Source: Wuchereria bancrofti (taxonomy: Eukaryota > Nematoda > Chromadorea > Rhabditida > Onchocercidae). Taken from it: DNA of 64,000 nucleotides. A program made the translations under genes and the position numbers. Below the pieces are notes generated by a model. The model saw nothing but the letters and a program-made list of their open reading frames with translations. It was not told where the DNA came from and did not search any database. Of the stretch, positions 54,784-64,000 are shown in pieces. The stretch is taken from positions 8,184,303 through 8,248,302 of the forward strand of contig SSBO01000009.1 of NCBI GenBank assembly GCA_005281725.1, given 5' to 3'. The first letter of the stretch is position 1; every line of letters begins with the position of its first letter.

Positions 54784-57700
54784 ATGAACAAGCATTATTA
54801 CAACATCATATTAATTCTGATATTCAATACTGTGTAATATATCTGATCGATGTGAATTTTTTTTCACGTAATATTGAAAATTAAAACGTGTAAACAATAC
54901 ATTTAATTTATTAATAAATGTGTCTTTTTTACGTAATGTTGAAAATTTAAACATGTAAATAATACATTTAATTCATTAAATTCAATGTTGAATAGAGTTA
55001 AATATAATAAAGTTTTATCAAATTTTGAAAGCATTATATTTTCATGAATAATATTCCTAATGAAATAATTCTGAAACATTTTAAAATTTAAATGCATCTT
55101 ACAGAATTTTTCATTTATTTCACTTAAGAACTTAAAATTTAATTGTTCTAATGTGTATTCATTGGTGATTATATGAAATAAAAAGGTTATGCACCGATCT
55201 GATAAGATATTAATGGATCATTTTACAAACATCATTGTTTTTCGTTTTATTTTTTAACTACAGTCTTATTTTTTTTATTCAATACCGCCAATTTTATATA
55301 TTTGCCGCTAAATAATGATTGATTTGGATGGCTGATAAGTTCGTTGGTTGTATCGTTTTATTGGATTTGTTAAGGTTTGAAAATATATTATTTGCGATCG
55401 GTAAATTTTTATTTAACAAAAAGGCAATTCGCGCTTTTGACTTATAAAAGATGAATGTTAGAATTTACCGACTTTTTATTAAGGAATACATTAACGATTA
55501 GGGTTATCAGAGGTCATCCAGGAAATGATTATTTGATCTGTCATTGCAATAAATCGATATATTCTTCTATAATTCAAAATTATTCCTTCTTTTATTTGAC
55601 TTTTTATTAGTTATCTAAATGTCACTTTTCATTTAATAATTGATTTCTGTAGTGGAAATAATTCAAATAATTGATCATTTCATTACTTTAGTTTAATCTT
55701 CACTTTATCTTTTATCTTAATTTATTATTTATTTATTTTTTTTTTGCAAGTTTAATTATTTGCATAAATTTACTACTGTTAGTCGACTTTATCTATCTGT
55801 TTAATCCAGAAAATTTTTGTTATTAGAATATTTTTTTTTCATTTTATAGAATGAAAAAAAAACCTTTTTAACTTTTTTATTTCATTATTATCATAATGAA
55901 ATAATTTTACCGAGAAATATTTAAAACGATATTTGCCACTATGTAATCATATTATTATCATAATTAGATGGTACTAATGCGGGAAATGTCATTTATTTAG
56001 AAAATATTTTTATTATCTTCGAAATATATGTGCCGGAAATGGCATTAACTACGAAAATATTATCTTCCGGAAATATCATTGACTATAAAAGCACTTCTTC
56101 TACCAATTTATTCAACGTTTTCAAATGTTATTAAATGATAACATGTCCGCTTTTCACCTTTCTCCTAACCCCTATTCCGTTTTCAAGCAATATTTATAAT
56201 ATAAATGTAAAAAGGAAGAAGTGAGAGGTGCATGAACTTTTGATGACCTTCAAGAAAGATTCCATTAATCAATCAATCATTATCTAATGCAAATTTTATC
56301 TTCCGGTCATAAATCCTCAAAAAATAAACGGTTAGCATTAATTCAATTCCAAATACCTTATCATGTTACCATCATTTATCATCAATTATCTCTTCTTGGT
56401 ATTATTTTTGCCATGCAAATAACACCAACAATATTCTCAAATAAATTATTTTCACGCAAGAAAATAATAAAATTCTAATAAAAACAATTCTGTTTATATA
56501 TACTTCTTTTTTATTTCATAAATTAACTTCTTTTGTACTATAAATATAATAAATTGCATAAGTTATAGAATATTGATTAGAAATTGTCCATTCTCTCATA
56601 TATTTTCAAATAAACAATTGATGAATTTGGATAATTGCGCATCTGATCTGATCTGATGCATTTGTCTCATTCAGTCAATAATGCATAAAATGAGTATAAT
56701 TACAATATTTTTCATCCAACACTTTTTTTTTCAATTTCAAATACTTTAGATGTAAAATTTGTTTTTATTTCAAGAAAGAAAGCAGATTTTCTGTCCAATT
56801 TATTTGCTTTATTTTCACTCCAAAATTCTTGGCTCTAATTTTTGTTTACGTATAGTTGAATAAATCTTTGAGTAATTTTATTTTATTTTGCTAAAACTGT
56901 ATTTGACTTATTTTTAAGGTTCTGATATCCTCAAAAATATGCAAATATTGAAAATATCTCTAATTATTATAAAAGAAATATATAAGTCTGTAATGAAGCT
57001 GGATTAGTTTACCCAGTATCTTATTTTTTCCGGTTCCTGAACAATTTTCTTGATCTTTGTTTTTTCACAGATGTTTTCCAAAAGTAAAGTTCCAAAAGTA
57101 AAATCTTGTATTAAATGAAACAATTCTATTTTCATTGTTAACTCTTACAGTCCCAGTTAATTTCAAACACTGACATCAAAAAGAGAATGGTGAAAAAGGA
57201 AAAGGTCAAGTGAAGATGATCGATAATATAGAGAGATCAATTTTAAATACTATAACTCTTCAATCAAATATTTAAGGAAAAAAAGAAAATTAAATTAAAA
57301 ATGATTGTTCATTAATTCTTTTATTTACAACAATTTTTATAGAGTGCAGTCTTGTCGTCAAGTAAAAATTATTAGGTAAAAAACTAAGGAAATTTTATGT
57401 TCCATTATCAGATGGCATTACGATCGATATTTATTATTTTATTATTAATTATTATTATTGTTGTTATTTCCATCATCAGTTAGCATTGATGAGACGATCA
57501 ACTGTTTAGTTGAAAAGTAACTGAACAGTTGATTAATTTATTTTTAAGAAGAGCCATTAGCAATTAAAAATTGTTCAGAGCACTTAATGCCTTTCGGTTC
57601 AATGAATAACAATAAGAAAACAACATGTCACAGCATGAAATGTCTCAATTTGTACCTATAAAACGGTCTACTCAATCAAAATGACCATTTGTTGTTGGAC

Positions 57701-60700
57701 TAAGATAATTTACCTTTGTACATCTCTTTTAATTCTTCTCTTTCGCACTCTCTTTCCCTCTCTCCCTCTCTCTCTCTCAACTTAATTACTTCTGAAAGCA
57801 CAATCTATACGATAAAATAAAACTTCCAAAGGTCTTTTATCATCAAATTGATTACAAATTTACAAACTAACAGTGATGGACTTTTTCATTACCAAAAAAA
57901 TAATGAATTGATTAATAAATTTATCTACAAATTACTTGTGTTTTCATAACTAATCAGCCTGTCAAAACTTGAAATTATTATTATGCTATCATTTACCATA
58001 TATTTGTTAAATAATATTTCTGTAATATTTCAATCACTTGATATTTTTATTTCCATGTAATTACTTAAATTATACAAAATTTTCAAATTCCATATCTGCA
58101 GTAATTTACCAAAAATCAATTGTTTATCACCAAAATCACATTGCAAGTTAAGTAAAAAAAGTTATTTATGTTTTAACTATATGAATTAATAAACTTATCC
58201 ACAAAATTATGATCAGTCCTTTTCCATCATTTTCTTTCATTGAAATTTAATAAAAGTATTAAAATAAAGTTTTTGAATATTTTCTTCATTACTTAAAATT
58301 ATTTGCTTTTTCAACAAATAATTTTTACTCGTTCTTTTGTCATTTCATCAATTTTTTCTTTTTTTTTTTGTTAATTTTTACCGTACATTTAGCATAATAA
58401 ATGGTCAATTGATTTGTCACTTTTCTCTCTTTGTTATCCTTTTGCATTTTCCATAAATGTAAATAAAATGTTTTGCTACAAATTACCCATAATCATTTCT
58501 TTTAGTTTCTATTGAAAAGCATGTCAAATGATGATGATGATATGATAGCATAAATTATGATAGCCATCACTTTCACTCATCGTTTCATGTTGAAATCTTT
58601 GATGTAAGCCGCTAAAATTCCCTTTCCGGAAGATCTCATATCTTTTCATCATTTTGCTTATATACACACACTGCATCACATTTCCATTTCAATTCATCCA
58701 ATTCTTTAATGGAAATATGAAAAACTAAAAATGATAATCATATTAGAATAATTAATAATAAAGTTAAAAAAAAATTTTTTTAAAACTCCATTTGCTAAAA
58801 TCTTTTTAAACAAATTGCAAATTAATTTTAGGGGAGAAAAATTGTCTTAAATTTTTAATTTCATTTTGTCATAATTTTCCCCTATGCTACCATTTCTTAT
58901 TTCATAATAAAATTAACAAAACATTCATACAATTTAGTTCTGAAGTTAATTAAACTTTATGATTTTAGCATTAAAATCAATTTTTAAAATCTAATCTAGT
59001 TATGTATTATGGAAAAAGATGATGTTTAGTATTTAACTGTAAAATATTTTAGTGCTAACATTAATAATTTGAAAGTGAAACGTTAATTTTCATTTCACAT
59101 TTCAATGCATATGTGAAATAAAGCATAAAATAGCAATTAAAAAAGAAAAAATTTAATCGATCAATATTGCTTCCTTTATTTATAATATGATATAATCAAA
59201 AAAATTAGTAAATAAAACTTAAATTAATTTCAAATTTAAATGTAAATTTATGATCAAATAGTTACAAAAAATGAGGAAATTCACGTAATTCAGGAAAATA
59301 ACATCATATTTTCCCATCGAAATTATTGAATAAAATTACATTAACCTAAATTTATTTTTATCAAAGAAAAAAAAAAACATTGAATTTCCTCTTTTTTCTT
59401 TATTTCTTTGTACAACGTATTTTGTATAAAATTATTTGCATAAAAATAATTCGCAAATTTTGTTTTTGTCATTCTTTTTTCTTTTATTTTTTGCTTCTGA
59501 ATTGTTTGTTTGTTTGGGAAAACAATTTTTGTCGGAGAAAAAAAAAATGTGAAATTGATTTTTTCATATTTTTTTTTGCACATTTTATGGGAAAATTAAA
59601 TTTTTGTGCTTCTTTGAACATAAGAATAATAACATTGATAAAATAAAAAAGAATGATATTTTAAATATTTTTTGTTTTTGCAAAAATTTTTTCGAGTTCA
59701 ATTATTAAAATCTAATTTCAATTAATTTATATGACCAGGTTAGCTAACCAATTTTCATATGTTACATATACTTTATGTAAAAGACAAATAACATTAAATT
59801 AAATTTTGCTTTTAAACTATTTTAACTTCATTTTGCTTCTATATAAAATATTAATTTGAACCAACGAAATTTTTTAATAAATGGAAATTTTCGTAATTTT
59901 CACAGTGCTTAACCATTCGTATTTTATTAGATTTATTATTAGAAAAGCAATGCAACTCTCAGACTAATTGTTAATTTGTCTCGTAAACAAATTGTTTGGC
60001 TCCAGATAGTCCCGTAAAAATACCAAAGACAATTTCTCCTAATTTAATCTCCGAATCTCAAATATTTCCTATCTTTTCTACTTCATTGCACTTCAGATGG
60101 TTGTCAAATGAAAAATAATTTTAATCTTCCATTCTAAACAATAGTACATCTCTACCTTAATCCTACTCAAATGTTAACAATAGATAAAATTTGAAAATTC
60201 TTAATTAATTATCATCTTTAAATTTTCTCATAAATCATTTCCAATTTCAACAATTTTTGGCATTTGGCAGATTAAGTAAAATTGATTCAGTTTATTTCAA
60301 ATTGTTTGAATTTTGTATTCAGTTTCAAATTTATTTTCGCTCAACAAAATTCGTCGATATTAATTTAACATTTTTCAATTCATTTTATTTTTAATTACAA
60401 CAGTTTGAATTTCTATTCTAATTCTATTTTAATCCAAATTAATTTTTCGCTATGTTAATTTCAATTCAGATTTGAGTTGGTTCATTTTAATTTAATTTGC
60501 AAGATAAAAAAGAAAACGAGAGTGAAATTCAAGAATTTGTTTGTTTGTTTCTTTCTTAATTTGTTGCTAAATTTGATCGTTTTTCATTTTATTTATTTAT
60601 TTTTTTCAATCGATTCTTTCTATTTAACAATTTACAACTTGAAGATACAGTAATGTACAATTCGTCTCTTAATAATTATGCTAATTACCATGCTTCACAA

Positions 60701-62801
60701 ATATATTATACATTCGATCTGTTGACATCTGTTAAATATCTTTGTTAATCCATTTGTCCGCCAAATCATTCTCATGTTTTTTCCTTTTTTTTTTATTTCT
60801 TTCTTTTTTTGTCATCAAATTTACAAGGAAATATGCCGACATCTTGTTAAGACGATAAAGAAAGGTGTTAATGGTTGTTTTGCACCTGTAGAAAGGACGT
60901 ATCGATGGTTAGCAAAAGGTTAGAGAGAAAATGAAATGCGACAATTGCAAAGTATCAATCATTGAGGTTGACACAAGGTCATCAATGAAAAGTATTTACT
61001 AACTAACATATGCTAAATTATAGTAGATTGTTGGAGATATAATATAACAAATGATTACATTGATAAATGGAATGTTGCATACTGATAAGGCATACATTTT
61101 GCTAATCTTACTTTCATATGATAAATGTTGCATGTTGATAAGAAATGAATTTGTTAAATTCTACGTTGTTTTAAAGTGAAAATGTTGTACAGAAAAAGGA
61201 AAAGAAATAAAATCACGAATATTTCTTTATTAAATTTTGAAATGAATTCTTTATCAATAAAATTAGTAAAATTCAACTCATAAATGTTGTAATAATATTT
61301 TAATGCTGCATACAGATAAAGCAAATAAAATCATCGAAAATAAAATTATCAAATAATTCCTAATCAGTTCATAATAATGAATGGAAATTGAAATAAGAAA
61401 TAATACTTAATGATCACAAATAATATTATTAATTAGTAATTATTTTAAAAGCATCTTTTAAAAGAGCAAATTTAATGCTATATGAAATAAGCATACAATG
61501 TGTTATTTAAATGACATTGGTTATATTTTAATACTAACAAGCTTATTACAATAAGATTATAACTGTTTTTCATTTCCGTTTAAAACAAAGGATTTTTTTT
61601 TAAAGAGCTAAAAGAATTTCATAGAGTTCAGAAAAAAAGAAAAGAAAAATTTGCATGAAAGATTCCATTTCGAAATTATCAACAGAAAACATCTTTCGAT
61701 AAAGGTCGCCATCGGATGATAGTTGTGAATAAAATCAAACAAAATTCCTTTTTCTTTGATAAACGAAGAAAAATTGCTTTTATTTCAATCTTTTACAAAG
61801 CAAAAAAGAAAGAAAAAATCTTATGTCTGAAAAATGCAAAATTGATGAAATGATTTAAAACTATTATCAAATATATATTACTATGTCAATATTCAAAGAA
61901 AAATACCTTTCAAAATTTTTATCTCAGTTTAATGAAGCAAATATAGCAATTCTCAAAAAACGAAAAAAAATAAAACGAATAATTAATATTGTTCAATTAA
62001 ATTCAGTGCCATTTAATTTAATTTCATGTAGTCCATCTAAAAATTTAGCTTCATTCAAGCATTATAAAATTATTACTAAATGTTTTAAAATCTAAGTTTA
62101 TTTACTCCAAGGATACCACAAATCTTTTTATATTTAATTTTTCCCTAGCTTGAAAAAGCAATTCAGACTAATTTAATATCAATTAATAATAATTATTTGA
62201 CACAATTTGTACAACACATTATCACTTATTGTTAATTTTATAATTTAAACAAACAGCTAAAAGGACTTTATCAATATGATGTTAGTAGTCCAAATGATGA
62301 TAACAATAACGCTACACGATTGTTGTGAAGAAATAGTGATAATGCAAATAAACTGACACTTCAACAATGCAGCAACTATCATAATAATAAGAGTATGAGT
62401 GAATAGAAAAATTACTTTTAAAATTTAATTTAATTGTAGAATAAGTTAAAATATTTGAATTTCACAAATGCTATACCGCAAGTAATTTCGTTACTGTTGT
62501 TAAGGTAAATGAAATCAAGGTAAATGAAAATTTTTCATAGTTAAATTAACTAGCAAAAAATTATGTGAATTTCGAAACTTTCAAATTGAATTGATTAAAA
62601 TTTCACCAAATAAAATGGTCAATATTTTTTTCAGATGAAAACTATTAAGTATATGTGTAAGTGTTTGTAAGTTAAGAAAGGAAAAAAAGTAATTGTTTTC
62701 TTGTTGTGCAACATAAATTCCAAATTGCTAATGGATTTTAGTAAATTAACAACTATTATATCATTGTCATCAATGACATTAGAGAGGAAGAGAGAGAGAG
62801 A

Positions 62802-63241
62802 NNNNNNNNNNNNNNNNNNNNNNNNNNNNNNNNNNNNNNNNNNNNNNNNNNNNNNNNNNNNNNNNNNNNNNNNNNNNNNNNNNNNNNNNNNNNNNNNNNN
62901 NNNNNNNNNNNNNNNNNNNNNNNNNNNNNNNNNNNNNNNNNNNNNNNNNNNNNNNNNNNNNNNNNNNNNNNNNNNNNNNNNNNNNNNNNNNNNNNNNNNN
63001 NNNNNNNNNNNNNNNNNNNNNNNNNNNNNNNNNNNNNNNNNNNNNNNNNNNNNNNNNNNNNNNNNNNNNNNNNNNNNNNNNNNNNNNNNNNNNNNNNNNN
63101 NNNNNNNNNNNNNNNNNNNNNNNNNNNNNNNNNNNNNNNNNNNNNNNNNNNNNNNNNNNNNNNNNNNNNNNNNNNNNNNNNNNNNNNNNNNNNNNNNNNN
63201 NNNNNNNNNNNNNNNNNNNNNNNNNNNNNNNNNNNNNNNNN
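62802..63241. other. assembly gap (N)
   Basis: 440 unknown bases between a (GA)n tract and an (ATTC)n array. The apparent reading frames crossing it are meaningless. Confidence 1.
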
Positions 63242-63400
63242 TTCATTCATTCATTCATTTCATTCATTCATTCATTCATTCATTCATTCATTCATTCATT
63301 CATTCATTCATTCATTCATTCATTCATTCATTCATTCATTCATTCATTCATTCATTCATTCATTCATTCATTCATTCATTCATTCATTCATTCATTCATT
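63242..63400. repeat. (ATTC)n tandem array bordering the gap
   Basis: About 160 bp of nearly perfect ATTC repeats, same unit as at 40139. The repeat is the probable reason for the gap, and its true length is unknown. Confidence 0.98.
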
Positions 63401-64000
63401 CCTAAACAAATTTACATTTTTAGAGCATTTTATAGGAATCAAAAAGAGTAAACGAAAGAAGAGAAAAAGAAAGAAAGAGGAAAACGGATATGAAAAAGTA
63501 AGCGCAATAAATGTCATTGGAATGAATCAAACCGACAATTTGTTCCATTCAATAGTCATCTTGTTAAGTGAGGTAGATTGTCGATTGTGATACATACATT
63601 ACATGCATACCTTATGTTACCTGTGGCCTATCAACAGATTAAATGATCTGTTCGATCATTTCATTCCATTTCATTTCATTTCATTTCATTTCATTCCATT
63701 TCATCTTATTTCATTTCATTCATCCTTTCACTCATTCATTCAATTTTTCAAATATAATAATGGCAAATAACCCTTTTGATAGCGCAAATGTGAAATTTGG
63801 TTTTTTATTTTTTACGCCTCATAACTCAATCTCATCATTATCGTAGAATTTGCCGATATATTATTCTTCGATGATGTGAAATTTTATTTTCAAAATGAGA
63901 AATTATTTGAAATTAGATTTAAATTCAGTCTAATTTGAAAAGAAGAAAGTCAATTCAAATAAATGTTTGTATTTTATCTTCAATAATGGAAAAAGAAATT
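63401..64000. other. AT-rich end of window with (TTTCA)n
   Basis: A TTTCA/TTCCA pentanucleotide repeat lies at about 63656-63745. No gene seen. A 67-codon ORF at 63643-63846 is mostly repeat-encoded. Confidence 0.6.

Larger units (their letters stand above)
51955..62801. other. ~11-kb AT-rich region without a supported gene
   Basis: I find no exon chain, RNA gene or convincing ORF. It holds a 29-base T run, a 49-bp tandem repeat, GA and CT microsatellites (54669-54685; about 57740-57778), an 11-bp-arm inverted repeat (55877-55904), an imperfect 15-bp-arm hairpin (57497-57535), and two less AT-rich islands (about 54550-54660 and 60830-61000) sharing TATGCCG(ACA)TCTTGTTAA. It could be intergenic regulatory DNA or a long intron of a gene outside the window. 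Confidence 0.5.

Noticed and set aside
62701..63405. Long ORFs crossing the N gap
   Set aside because: Unknown bases translated as X; flanks are repeats.
63565..63600. TGAGGTAG, the let-7 family seed
   Set aside because: The following bases do not match a let-7 family member and no miRNA-length hairpin forms; only a 7-8-bp pairing with upstream sequence is visible.

Overview
This window is AT-rich nuclear DNA of a nematode, most likely a filarial worm. The evidence is: many short introns with TTTTCAG-like acceptors; splice-acceptor motifs just upstream of start codons, as expected for spliced-leader trans-splicing; worm versions of eIF5, Polo-like kinase, tetraspanin and sushi proteins; dense microsatellites; and a decayed fragment of bacterial rpoB best explained as an old Wolbachia insertion. 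The species cannot be named from sequence alone. There is one assembly gap (62802-63241).

Layout. 1-3200: an initiator tRNA-Met and short tandem repeats. 3226-5317 (+): a secreted two-sushi-domain protein in five exons. 5950-15601: a tiny-protein neighbourhood with three small hydrophobic proteins (48, 33 and 37 aa), two of them clearly related, plus a threonine-rich mucin-like membrane protein (-) and a 232-aa acidic/basic protein (+). 17127-19689 (-): a complete tetraspanin. 19690-26370: no intact gene; duplicated segments, microsatellites, the rpoB relic and a frame-broken coding-like island. 26375-32729 (+): a roughly 750-aa protein of at least 14 exons built from repeated modules with a GDW-type signature that I do not recognise. 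33742-36441 (-): eIF5, convergent with it. 37352-37871 (-): two exons of an unrecognised gene just upstream of eIF5 on the same strand. 37872-43997: repeats. 43998-45361 (+): a secreted phospholipase A2-like protein whose calcium-binding Asp is Lys. 47203-51954 (+): Polo-like kinase 1. 51955-64000: about 12 kb with no gene that I can support.

The genes do not form one pathway. eIF5 and PLK-1 are housekeeping genes; the sushi, mucin-like, tetraspanin and PLA2-like proteins are secreted or surface products of the kind expected at a worm's exterior. The most novel items are the related microproteins, the K49-type PLA2-like protein, the GDW-repeat protein, several perfect hairpins with exactly three-base loops, and the rpoB relic. 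All exon models come from reading splice signals and codon phase by eye; no alignment or transcript data were used.
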